NCBI RefSeq assembly: GCF_003667445.1
Contig: NZ_RCTF01000003.1
Coordinates: 248,001 to 312,000, forward strand
Direction of reading: 5' to 3'
From: Xanthobacter tagetidis
Lineage (GTDB): Bacteria > Pseudomonadota > Alphaproteobacteria > Rhizobiales > Xanthobacteraceae
Length of the DNA stretch: 64,000 nucleotides
Below are positions 43,385 to 49,999 of this stretch, one piece after another; within the stretch, counting starts at the first letter, position 1, and every line of letters starts with the position of its first letter. The notes beneath the pieces are model-generated. The model was not told the DNA's origin. It did not search any database and was given only the letters and a program-made list of their open reading frames with translations. The translations under genes were made by a program, and so were the position numbers.

Positions 43385-43993
43385 CTAGAGATCCGTAATC
43401 ACCCGCACCACGCGGCCGAGCACGCGCACGCTCTCGGGCTCGGGCGGGAAGATGGGCTCGTGCTCCGGATTGGTAGAGTAGGGGTCGAGCCGGAGCCGGG
43501 GCCGCAGCATGGCGCGCTTGAACGTGGTCTCGCCCCGGCTCTCGAACACGTAGAATTTCCGGTGCTGCAGCTCGATCTCATTGCGGTTGGCGATGATGAT
43601 CGCCGCGTCGGGCGCCACGCGGTCCATGCTGTCGCCGCGCACAGAAAGGGCGAAATAGTCGCCGCTGGGCAGGTCGCCGATGGTGAGGTGGCGCTCGGCG
43701 TCCACGGCATGGGTGGGCGTCATCTGCGCGAAACCGGACGCGGCCACCCATGAGACCAGCGGCACGGTCTTCACCGGGCCGTCGCCATAGAAGAATTCCG
43801 GCTCCGGCATGCCGGCAAGAGCGGCGAGCTGCGGCAGGATCGCGCGCGCCGGCAGGCTGCCCTTCTCCCAGCGCGCGACGGTCGGCTGCTCCACATGGAA
43901 CCGCTCGCCGAACACCGCCTGCGATTCCCCCAGTGCGTCGCGCAGCGCCTTGATGCGGCGGCCGAGGTCCGGGTTCTTCAAGGGCTTGTTCAT
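43385..43993 (-). CDS. CI-like phage repressor, HTH plus S24 (LexA-type) domain
   Basis: 202 aa. The N-terminal HTH reads GRRIKALRDALGESQAVFGE then VEQPTVARWEKG. The C-terminal S24 peptidase-like domain has Ser122 in VRGDSMDRVAPDA and a candidate Lys159 in ETTFKRAML, so RecA-stimulated self-cleavage is possible; the hinge AASG near 84-87 is a candidate cut site. Start ATG 43993 was chosen because it begins the HTH; the frame extends over the operator. It is divergent from the Cro-like gene and presumably binds the ATACA-N5-TGTAT dyads. Confidence 0.92.
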   Translation of the reverse strand: MNKPLKNPDLGRRIKALRDALGESQAVFGERFHVEQPTVARWEKGSLPARAILPQLAALAGMPEPEFFYGDGPVKTVPLVSWVAASGFAQMTPTHAVDAERHLTIGDLPSGDYFALSVRGDSMDRVAPDAAIIIANRNEIELQHRKFYVFESRGETTFKRAMLRPRLRLDPYSTNPEHEPIFPPEPESVRVLGRVVRVITDL

Positions 43994-44028
43994 GCGCCGC
44001 AATGTGCGCGAAGCGGCGCCGCGGGCGA

Positions 44029-44089
44029 AAACAGTTTCCGTATAATTGGCTTGCGGGGGGGTTGATCGAACATACATTTAATGTATTGT
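44029..44089 (+). promoter_or_regulatory. repressor/cro switch region: operator between -35 and -10 of the rightward promoter
   Basis: A perfect dyad ATACATTTAATGTAT at 44072-44086 lies between a -35-like TTGATC (44062-44067) and a -10-like TATTGT (44084-44089), 16 bp apart, upstream of the Cro-like gene. A weaker half-matching dyad (AAACAGTTTCCGTAT, 44029-44043) lies nearer the repressor gene. Repressor bound at 44072 would block rightward transcription. The predicted start is close to the ATG, so the mRNA may be leaderless. Confidence 0.7.
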
Positions 44090-44096
44090 CCGGGGC

Positions 44097-44348
44097 ATGA
44101 TGACCCCGGCCTCCCATATCCGGCGAAACGTGTTTGGCTGCGCGACGCAGCAGGCGTTCGCCGACCTGCTCGGCGTGACCCAGGCCACCGTCTCCCGCTG
44201 GGAGGTGGATGGCTTCATTTCCCGGCGAGGCCAGAAGGCCATGCGTGCCGCGGCCTCCTCGCGCGGCATCGCCTGGGATGACCGCTGGCTGTTCATCGTT
44301 CCGGCCGCCAATGACGACGCCCCCGTGGCGCGGGAGGAGGCGGCATGA
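44097..44348 (+). CDS. Cro-like HTH protein
   Basis: 83 aa. A single helix-turn-helix, RRNVFGCATQQAFADLLGVT then QATVSRWEVDGFISRRGQKA, in the position of Cro/YdaS regulators, directly opposite the repressor. The ATG at 44097 (or the next codon, also ATG) has no Shine-Dalgarno and follows the predicted -10 by 7 bp. The last four bases overlap the next small frame (ATGA). Confidence 0.85.
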   Translation: MMTPASHIRRNVFGCATQQAFADLLGVTQATVSRWEVDGFISRRGQKAMRAAASSRGIAWDDRWLFIVPAANDDAPVAREEAA

Positions 44349-44521
44349 ATCTGAAGATCTTCATCACTCAGGGGGTCGCAATCGCTTTGGTTGCGGGCAG
44401 CGTCCTTGTGACGTGCACGACCTCAACTTTCTGGCGAGCATCCATCGATGAGAAGGTGAGTCGCATAGAGAGCGTAATCTCGTCTTGTGACTCCAAATAT
44501 AGACTGGCGCTCTCCCAATGA
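44345..44521 (+). CDS. 58-residue single-span membrane peptide coupled to cro
   Basis: ATG 44345 overlaps the Cro-like stop (ATGA). The product has one hydrophobic helix (residues about 8-29, GVAIALVAGSVLVTCTT) and a short charged tail with RASIDEKVSRIESVISSCDS, resembling small Rz1/spanin-like or regulatory membrane peptides in shape only. Its last 154 bp are antisense to the 3' end of the leftward gene 44368-44928, so both cannot be freely optimised. Function unknown; coding status moderate. Confidence 0.45.
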   Translation: MNLKIFITQGVAIALVAGSVLVTCTTSTFWRASIDEKVSRIESVISSCDSKYRLALSQ

Positions 44522-44928
44522 TGATCCATTCTGAATTTGGCGCCTTGAAAAGTCTGCTCCATGCCAGCGGGCGCTATTTCCATGCGCATTCTGCATTTTG
44601 CGACGAGCGTCTTCCTGTCGGCCTCACACGTCGGGGGATGCCAAGCATTTCTTCCCGGAATGTCATCCCACGATTGGTGAACTCCTGCCCCTCGTGGACT
44701 GAGAATTTCGAGGGATTTCGCTTGCCAGCGATAGGGGCTGAGATTTTTGGCCTCGAAAGCGAGAATCCAGAGGCCGTTGGATCGGGTGATCCTGACATTT
44801 ACAACGAACATTTCGCTCGCGTGCCTCTCCTGCTGCCGGAGCACCCGCCAGGAAATCCATGCGCTCGCAGCCGCGGCGAGTGCCGCTATGGCTGCAACGA
44901 TGAATGTGGGGTCAGCGAGCGCAATCAT
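44368..44928 (-). CDS. membrane-anchored protein of a lower-GC insert (possible moron)
   Basis: 186 aa. One N-terminal membrane helix (FIVAAIAALAAAASAWISWR, 9-28) is followed by a beta-rich domain with the pattern VVNVRITRSNGLWILAFEAK and WQAKSLEILSPRG. GGAG lies 8 bp before ATG 44928. The gene is visibly less GC-rich than its neighbours and is transcribed against the surrounding rightward genes, as expected for a lysogenic-conversion gene acquired separately. I do not recognise the family. Confidence 0.65.
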   Translation of the reverse strand: MIALADPTFIVAAIAALAAAASAWISWRVLRQQERHASEMFVVNVRITRSNGLWILAFEAKNLSPYRWQAKSLEILSPRGAGVHQSWDDIPGRNAWHPPTCEADRKTLVAKCRMRMEIAPAGMEQTFQGAKFRMDHHWESASLYLESQDEITLSMRLTFSSMDARQKVEVVHVTRTLPATKAIATP

Positions 44929-44951
44929 TTCAGTTTCTCCAGAGGCGCGGC

Positions 44952-45620
44952 ATGAGCATGTGGGATGTTTTCGATCGCGATTTCTGGCGCACCGCCGTGG
45001 ATCCTCCGGTCAAGCCGGAGCATGACGCGGGGGGCGGCGTCGCGCGCAACGTGTTCTCTCCGGGCGCGTATGCGGACCTGCTCGACCGGCCGCCGTCTCG
45101 CGAGGCGGCGCTCAAGGCGCTGACCGCGCACCTCGGCGGCCTCGATCGCAAGTGCTTCACATTGCGCGAGGGGAGCCTGGTCGTCGAGGTGCCTCTTTCC
45201 GTTGCGCTCGATCATGTGGATCCCCGCCTCATCGACGATATGGCCTACCGCATGCACTGCTACGCGGCGCTCGCCGTGCGCGCGCTAGCCACGCTGCCCG
45301 CGGCCACCGTTCGGGCCTGGCTCGACGGTCTGGGCCATGATGCGCCCGGTGAGCTCGTGGAACTCCTGCCGGATGGGGGCATCCGGCGCGTGGACGCTGG
45401 CTTCCTGTGCGATGACGTGAACGCACAGCCAGTTGAGGAAGGCAGGTCCGCCGGGGCTCTTGGTGGCGATGCGGCGCGCCATCTTGCCGATGACAATGAG
45501 CAGGCAGTTGCGGAACGCGGCCTGCTCCGGCGTCAACCCTCGTCGCTCATTCATCCCGACCTCCCGTCCATCTTGCATCCCGACCCGATCGTGCCGCGGA
45601 GGGAACGCCCGCCGCCGTGA
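44952..45620 (+). CDS. phage hypothetical protein carrying a palindromic-repeat peptide
   Basis: 222 aa as an open frame from ATG 44952 (MSMWDVFDRDFWR). Residues 1-110 look like a real protein, interrupted at 17-26 by DPPVKPEHDAG, the translation of a dispersed palindromic element. Beyond about residue 111 the frame is antisense to a convincing leftward gene (45285-45554) and its composition becomes His/Asp/Leu-rich, so the true product may end earlier through a change in sequence or the 3' part may be non-functional. Function unknown. Confidence 0.4.
   Translation: MSMWDVFDRDFWRTAVDPPVKPEHDAGGGVARNVFSPGAYADLLDRPPSREAALKALTAHLGGLDRKCFTLREGSLVVEVPLSVALDHVDPRLIDDMAYRMHCYAALAVRALATLPAATVRAWLDGLGHDAPGELVELLPDGGIRRVDAGFLCDDVNAQPVEEGRSAGALGGDAARHLADDNEQAVAERGLLRRQPSSLIHPDLPSILHPDPIVPRRERPPP
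44998..45030 (+). repeat. palindromic repeat copy A (CTCCGGTCAAGCCGGAG core)
   Basis: A hairpin-forming CTCCGGtcaaGCCGGAG core followed by CATGACG. The same element recurs at 48277-48308 and 48407-48440 and inverted at 48346-48371. It is in frame within the surrounding gene, reading D-P-P-V-K-P-E-H-D. Confidence 0.8.
45285..45554 (-). CDS. small phage protein, leftward, antisense to the 44952 frame
   Basis: 89 aa. ATG 45554 is preceded by GGGAGGT 5 bp upstream, one of the best ribosome sites in the region. The protein (MNERRGLTPEQAAFRNCLLI, then VIGKMARRIATKSPGGPAFL and FHELTGRIMAQTV) has natural composition and two predicted helices. It fully overlaps the 3' half of the plus-strand frame; on ribosome-site evidence this one is the likelier gene. 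Function unknown. Confidence 0.6.
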   Translation of the reverse strand: MNERRGLTPEQAAFRNCLLIVIGKMARRIATKSPGGPAFLNWLCVHVIAQEASVHAPDAPIRQEFHELTGRIMAQTVEPGPNGGRGQRG

Positions 45621-45685
45621 CCTGACGCGCAGACCCTCGCACCACAACCTCGTTTTCGGAACGAAAAAGCACGGGAGCTTTTTTC

Positions 45686-46171
45686 GTGGACGCTACCCCT
45701 TTGCCCGATGGGCTGATTCCCCTCATCAAGAGCACCGCTCGCGCCGCCGTGGCCGCTGCCGTTGTGCCCGGCTCCACCGGGCCGCAGCGGGTGGAGCAGC
45801 TCACCGGCTACTCGCCCGGCCAGATCAGCCGCTGGGGAGGCGATGCCCACAAGGACATGATGCCGCTGGAGGTGGTGTTCCTCCTGGAATTCATCGCCCA
45901 GAAGCCGGTGTTCGCCCGCGCGCTCGCCGCGCTCACCGGCCATCGGCTGGTGCCGATCGAGGAGGGTGACGGCGGCGGCTGCCTCACCCGCGACATGCTC
46001 GACATTACTGCGGCCGCAGGCGCGGTCTCGCAGGCCTACGGCACGGCGCTTGCCGATGGCACGGTGACGCCGCGCGAGCGCGAGGAGATCCGCCGCGCCA
46101 AGCGTCGCCTGCAAGATTCGCTGGCCCGAGCGGCGCTGAACCTCGCCGGCCTGACGGACGGGGAGGGCTGA
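45686..46171 (+). CDS. phage regulatory CII-like protein
   Basis: 161 aa from GTG 45686 with GGGAG 8 bp upstream. The HTH-like segment GPQRVEQLTGYSPGQISRWG followed by MMPLEVVFLLEFIAQKPVFA matches the CII/CP76 regulatory family that decides lysogeny or activates delayed early genes in many temperate phages. The C-terminal helix (REREEIRRAKRRLQDSLARA) is charged. It heads a run of coupled rightward genes. Confidence 0.75.
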   Translation: MDATPLPDGLIPLIKSTARAAVAAAVVPGSTGPQRVEQLTGYSPGQISRWGGDAHKDMMPLEVVFLLEFIAQKPVFARALAALTGHRLVPIEEGDGGGCLTRDMLDITAAAGAVSQAYGTALADGTVTPREREEIRRAKRRLQDSLARAALNLAGLTDGEG

Positions 46172-46174
46172 ACC

Positions 46175-46396
46175 ATGGGCAAGGTTTCCGCCCCCATGCA
46201 CCGCCAGCTCGGCCGGCGAGAGCCGAGCCGGCGCACGATCGAGGTGCGCGCGGCGCGGCCCGGCGCCGTCGAGGGCGCAGACCGGCACCATGCCCGCGCC
46301 GCCGCCAAGGGCAGCGCCGCTTTGCTCGCGGCCCTGGTGCGCGCCCACGGCGCCCCGCCGCCGGACACGAGCGGCGCGGCGGGGGAGGCAGGCTGA
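46175..46396 (+). CDS. small basic phage protein
   Basis: 73 aa, Arg/Ala-rich, with no recognised domain. GGGAGGG precedes ATG 46175, and the stop shares a base with the next start (TGATG), so it is part of the rightward coupled chain. Confidence 0.5.
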   Translation: MGKVSAPMHRQLGRREPSRRTIEVRAARPGAVEGADRHHARAAAKGSAALLAALVRAHGAPPPDTSGAAGEAG

Positions 46397-46602
46397 TGCG
46401 CTCCCCCCGCTACATTTGCCCGCAATGCGGCAGCGTGCGCGTGGACGCCACGCCGAAGCAGGTGCGCTGCCTCAATTGCGGCCATGCCGCCCCGCGCAAG
46501 GGCTTTCCCACGTCGCTCGACCCGGCGCCCGCGCCCGAGGCGTGGGACGGCCGCCGCCGAAGCCTCGGCGGGCAGGTGCTGAAGATCAGGGGCGCGGAAT
46601 GA
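46396..46602 (+). CDS. small zinc-ribbon phage protein
   Basis: 68 aa. A four-cysteine zinc ribbon is formed by YICPQCGSVRVDATPKQVRC then LNCGHAAPRKG (CPxC...CxNC). Likely DNA, RNA or protein binding. It overlaps the primase start by 4 bp (ATGA), suggesting joint expression with the primase. Confidence 0.65.
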   Translation: MRSPRYICPQCGSVRVDATPKQVRCLNCGHAAPRKGFPTSLDPAPAPEAWDGRRRSLGGQVLKIRGAE

Positions 46603-47855
46603 CCCGCGACCTCGCCTTTGCCGATTGGGTCGCCGAGGCCCGCGCCATCTCCGTGGTGCAGGAGGTGGGGCGGCGCGGCATCCGGCTGCGCAAGGCGGGC
46701 GGCGAGATGGTGGGGCCGTGCCCGGTCTGCGGCGGCAGCGACCGGTTCGGGCTCAACACGCGCAAGAACCTTTGGAATTGCCGGCACTGCGGCGTCGGCG
46801 GCGACGTGATCGGCCTGGTGATGCACCTCGACGGCGCGGATTTCCTCGCAGCCTGCGAGACGCTGACCGGCCAGCCGCCGCCGAAGGGGGAGGGGCACCG
46901 CCTCCCGCCGGAGGAACTCGCCGCCCGCGCGGCGCAGCGCACGGCGGAGCAGGAGAGAAGCGAGAAAACCGCCTCCTTCTTCCGCGAGAAGGAGCGCCGG
47001 GCGCTCTATGCCATGTGGCGCCAGGCCATGCCGCAGCACTCCATGGTCGCGGCCTATCTCGACCGGCGCAACGGGCTCGCGCCGGCGCCCGGCACGGCTC
47101 TGCGCTTCCTGCCCGCCGCGCCCTATTTCCACGGCAGAGAGGAGGATGGGCGCGGCGAGACGCGCCCGCGCATCATCCATCGCGGGCCGGCCATGCTCGC
47201 CGCCATCACCGGCGCGGACGGGCATTTCCGTGGCCTGCACCTGACCTGGATCGACCTGAGCCAGGCGGACGGCAAGGCGGTGCTGGCCGATCCCGAGACC
47301 GGCGAGCTGCTGCCGGCGCGCAAGGCGCGCGGTTCCAAGCAAGGCGGGCGGATCGTGCTCGTGCGGGCCGGCCTCTGCGCCGCCGGCCAACCCGCAGAGG
47401 CCGGCCCGGCGCGGATGGTGGCCGGCGAGGGCATCGAGACCGTGCTCTCGGTGTGGACGGCGCTGCGGCGTCTCGGCGCCGACGAGCCCGGCGACGTGTT
47501 TGCCGCTGGCGTCGACCTCGGCAATCTCGGCGGCAAGGCAATCGAGACCATCTTCCACCCGACCCTGCGCCGCCCGGACAAAGCAGGCCGCCTTCAGCCG
47601 GTGCGCGTGCCCGGCCCGACGCCCGATTTCGAGAGCCTCGCCATGCCGGTGGAGGACAGCGTGCGCGAGCTGCTGCTGCTCGGCGACGGGGATTCAGAGC
47701 CGTTCCTGACGCAGATGGCGATGCGGCGCGCCGAGGCCCGCCACGCCGCCCCCGGCCGCCTGGTGCGCACCATCTGGGCGCCGGCGGGCAAGGACTTCAA
47801 CGACATGCTCGCGCCGCCTGCGCGCGCGAGCCATCCAATGGGAGTGGCGGCATGA
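46599..47855 (+). CDS. CHC2 zinc-finger/Toprim primase-like protein
   Basis: 418 aa. The CHC2-type zinc finger is at about 40-70 (GPCPVCGGSDRFGLN then NLWNCRHCGVGGDVIG). A Toprim-like centre follows near 270 (MVAGEGIETVLSVW, with the catalytic-type Glu, then VFAAGVDLGNLGG). The C-terminus contains WAPAGKDFNDML, typical of phage DnaG-like primase/helicase partners. It would make primers for phage DNA replication. ATGA overlaps at both ends couple it to the zinc-ribbon and GcrA-like genes. Confidence 0.88.
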   Translation: MTRDLAFADWVAEARAISVVQEVGRRGIRLRKAGGEMVGPCPVCGGSDRFGLNTRKNLWNCRHCGVGGDVIGLVMHLDGADFLAACETLTGQPPPKGEGHRLPPEELAARAAQRTAEQERSEKTASFFREKERRALYAMWRQAMPQHSMVAAYLDRRNGLAPAPGTALRFLPAAPYFHGREEDGRGETRPRIIHRGPAMLAAITGADGHFRGLHLTWIDLSQADGKAVLADPETGELLPARKARGSKQGGRIVLVRAGLCAAGQPAEAGPARMVAGEGIETVLSVWTALRRLGADEPGDVFAAGVDLGNLGGKAIETIFHPTLRRPDKAGRLQPVRVPGPTPDFESLAMPVEDSVRELLLLGDGDSEPFLTQMAMRRAEARHAAPGRLVRTIWAPAGKDFNDMLAPPARASHPMGVAA

Positions 47856-48730
47856 CCCGCTTTTATCCTCGGCGCGACGGCAAGGGCCCGTGGAGCGCGC
47901 GGGAAGACGAGATCATCCGCGCCGATTTCGAGAAGGGCACGTCGCGGGGCGAGACCGCGGCCCGCCTGCGCGCGCTGGGGTTCGACCGCACGCCCATAAG
48001 CGTGCGCACCCGCGCCCGCGCCCTTGGGCTGATGGCCGAGGCGCCGGCGGATTGGGGCGCCTTTGACGACATCATCCGCGCCGGCCGCGCCGAGCGCCTG
48101 AGCTATGGCGTCATCCTGCAACGGGTGCTGGAGGCCGGGCGCGCGGGCACGACGCGCAATGCGGTGATCGCGCGGGCCCATCGCCTCGGCCTGTGCGAGG
48201 TGGTGGGTGTGCGGCGACCGCCCGTGCCGTCGTTGACGCGCCCCCCTCGGCAGCCGCGTCGCCCGCCGGCGCGCTTGGATGCTCCTGTCAAGCCGGAGCA
48301 TGACGACGGTTCGGGCCTCGCGCGCACCGCTGCCGCTTCCCCGCCGTCGCCCTCCGGCTTGACCGGAGGGCCCATTCGGCGGCGGGGCGCGAGGCTGGGA
48401 GGTGGCGTGGATGCTCCGGTCAAGCCGGAGCATGACGGGGCGGGGAAGGCAGCGCCCTCCGGCCCGGCCGGCGGCGTGCTCTTCACCGCCGTTGGCCGCG
48501 AGGCCTGCCGCTGGCCGGTGGCGGGGGAGGGGCTGGCGCTCCGGGTCTGCGGAGCGCCGGCGGCACCCGGCCGCTCCTATTGCCCCGCCTGCTGCCGGCT
48601 CGCCTACGAGCCGCAGGCGCTGCGCCCCGTGCGCCCGCCGCACGAGGTGGCGCGCCGCGCCCGGCGCCCGGACGAGGCGCGGGCCGAGCGCACCGGAGAC
48701 ATGCTGGACGAGATCGGGGAGGCCGCGTGA
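47852..48730 (+). CDS. phage-borne GcrA-like cell-cycle regulator
   Basis: 292 aa. The N-terminal domain (GPWSAREDEIIRADFEKGTS, then SVRTRARALGL) is a SANT/HTH-like fold. The C-terminal GcrA signature is clear: ACRWPVAGEGLALRVCGAPA then GRSYCPACCRLAYEP, with the conserved Cys-Arg-Trp-Pro and paired cysteines. GcrA activates sigma70 promoters, often at methylated GANTC sites, in alphaproteobacteria. The middle (about 140-200) is an insertion made of three palindromic elements, making this protein longer than cellular GcrA. GGGAG precedes ATG 47852. Confidence 0.82.
   Translation: MTRFYPRRDGKGPWSAREDEIIRADFEKGTSRGETAARLRALGFDRTPISVRTRARALGLMAEAPADWGAFDDIIRAGRAERLSYGVILQRVLEAGRAGTTRNAVIARAHRLGLCEVVGVRRPPVPSLTRPPRQPRRPPARLDAPVKPEHDDGSGLARTAAASPPSPSGLTGGPIRRRGARLGGGVDAPVKPEHDGAGKAAPSGPAGGVLFTAVGREACRWPVAGEGLALRVCGAPAAPGRSYCPACCRLAYEPQALRPVRPPHEVARRARRPDEARAERTGDMLDEIGEAA
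48277..48308 (+). repeat. palindromic repeat copy B inside the GcrA-like gene
   Basis: GGATGCTCCtgtcaaGCCGGAGCATGACG with dyad arms GCTCC/GGAGC. In frame it reads L-D-A-P-V-K-P-E-H-D-D-G. Confidence 0.85.
48346..48371 (-). repeat. palindromic repeat copy C, inverted
   Basis: CCCTCCGGcttgaCCGGAGGG: the same core in opposite orientation, 40 bp after copy B. In the gene frame it reads S-P-S-G-L-T-G-G. Confidence 0.75.
48407..48440 (+). repeat. palindromic repeat copy D inside the GcrA-like gene
   Basis: GATGCTCCGGtcaaGCCGGAGCATGACG, nearly identical to copy B and 131 bp after it, in the same reading frame (V-D-A-P-V-K-P-E-H-D-G). Confidence 0.85.
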
Positions 48731-48732
48731 TG

Positions 48733-49035
48733 TCAGGCGGCTTCCTCGCGCGGGGTGATGGCGGCGATCTCGGCCGCGAGGCGGCCCTGCGCTTCCCGCA
48801 CATCATAGAGCGCCTGGAGGTTCATCCAGAACTCGGCGCTGGTGCCGAAATAGCGCGCGAGGCGCAAGGCGGTGTCCGCCGTCATGGCCGTGTCCTCGCG
48901 GGCGAGGCGCTCGATGCGCGTGCGCGGCACGCCGAGCGCACTCGCCAGCGCGTAGGGCGTGAGGTCGAGGGGGAGCAGGAACTCCTCCCGCAGGATCTCC
49001 CCGGGATGGACGGGGGGGAGGGGGGGGTGCGCCAT
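48733..49035 (-). CDS. higA: HigA-type antitoxin
   Basis: 100 aa. HTH_XRE domain of the HigA addiction-module family: PVHPGEILREEFLLPLDLTP, then YALASALGVPRTRIERLARE and LARYFGTSAEFWMNLQALYD, the diagnostic helices. It neutralises HigB and represses the operon. The toxin gene lies upstream (12-bp gap), the usual HigBA order. A low-complexity GGGGGG tract precedes ATG. Confidence 0.93.
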   Translation of the reverse strand: MAHPPLPPVHPGEILREEFLLPLDLTPYALASALGVPRTRIERLAREDTAMTADTALRLARYFGTSAEFWMNLQALYDVREAQGRLAAEIAAITPREEAA

Positions 49036-49047
49036 AGGGGGGCCTCC

Positions 49048-49332
49048 TCAGGAGTGATAGTCGACGATTTCCACGTGGCGCGCACCGTCGTCCCACACGA
49101 AGCACACGCGCCACTGGTCGTTGATGCGGATGGAGTGCTGGCCGGCGCGGTCGCCCTTGAGGGCCTCCAGCATGTTGCCGGGCGGCACGCGCAGATCGGT
49201 CAGCACGTGGGCGGCGTGAACCATGGCGAGCTTGCGCTGGGCGGCGCGGACGAGATCGGCCGGGAAACGCTTGCCGGGATTGACCCCGTTGAAGATCGCC
49301 TCGGCCGTCTTGCCCTTGAAGCTCTTGATCAT
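49048..49332 (-). CDS. higB: HigB/RelE-family toxin
   Basis: 94 aa. The RelE-like fold is shown by MIKSFKGKTAEAIFNG, FPADLVRAAQRKLAMVHAA, LRVPPGNMLEALKGDRAGQH, then SIRINDQWRVCFVW and the terminal HVEIVDYH. It is a ribosome-dependent mRNA interferase in characterised relatives. It is the first gene of the module and follows an operator with two dyads. Confidence 0.94.
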   Translation of the reverse strand: MIKSFKGKTAEAIFNGVNPGKRFPADLVRAAQRKLAMVHAAHVLTDLRVPPGNMLEALKGDRAGQHSIRINDQWRVCFVWDDGARHVEIVDYHS

Positions 49333-49358
49333 CGCCCGCCCCGTTTCGTTGAAAAGAA

Positions 49359-49410
49359 CGTATCGCGTCGTGATACGTCCGTCAACAATTTCGTATCATG
49401 TCATGATACG
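49359..49410 (-). promoter_or_regulatory. higBA operator: two 19-bp dyads
   Basis: CGTATC-N7-GATACG at 49359-49377 and the perfect 9-1-9 palindrome CGTATCATGTCATGATACG at 49392-49410, spaced 33 bp (about three helical turns), upstream of higB. Equal spacing and shared CGTATC half sites point to cooperative HigA (or HigBA complex) binding. The site also faces the divergent gene at 49445. Confidence 0.85.
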
Positions 49411-49444
49411 TTATTTGGCCGCCGCGGCCGCAAGGAGCACCGCC

Positions 49445-49999
49445 ATGCGCAATATCCATGAGCGCCTCGGCGCCATCCTTTCCGCCCAGCCGCTCACCCA
49501 TGCGGAGATGGACCGCATCAAGACGATGGCGCAGATCGCGCCGCTGGCGGGCGGGCGCATCTTCGGGGCGCTGCGGGCCGGTCGGCCGGTGCGGCTCGAT
49601 TGCTGGCTCGCCACCTGCGCGGTGCGGGGCCTCGATGCCGTCACGCTGCGCCCGCTCTCCGCGCCGCTGCCGGGGCGGCTCCCGCTCGCGGCGCGCGGGC
49701 CTTTCCTGTGGTGGTTCTTCGCGGCGGCGCTGGCGCTCTATCGCGGGGCTGCCGGACACAGCATGCGGGATGCCGCGAAGGCGGCGGGTGTCTCGCTCGC
49801 CACCTGGTGCCGGGCCGAGCATGGGGAGCCGGTGGACGTGACGAGCACCCTGCGCATCTGCGCTCTCATGGGCCGCCACCCCACCGACTTCACCGCGCCG
49901 GAGGCGGGCACGCGCGTGGGCCCGGCGGGTTCCACGGGAAACATCGGGTGTAACACGCTGAATTCAAACGAGGCGCAGGCCGAGGCGCGGGCGGCATGA
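49445..49999 (+). CDS. phage HTH-containing hypothetical protein
   Basis: 184 aa. AAGGAG lies 6 bp before ATG. The N-terminal half, MRNIHERLGAILSAQPLTHA, and a hydrophobic centre (GPFLWWFFAAALALYRGAAG) precede an HTH-like end, MRDAAKAAGVSLATWCRAEH with VDVTSTLRICALMG. A DNA-binding role is likely and regulation of nearby genes possible. Its stop overlaps the methyltransferase stub by 4 bp. Confidence 0.65.
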   Translation: MRNIHERLGAILSAQPLTHAEMDRIKTMAQIAPLAGGRIFGALRAGRPVRLDCWLATCAVRGLDAVTLRPLSAPLPGRLPLAARGPFLWWFFAAALALYRGAAGHSMRDAAKAAGVSLATWCRAEHGEPVDVTSTLRICALMGRHPTDFTAPEAGTRVGPAGSTGNIGCNTLNSNEAQAEARAA

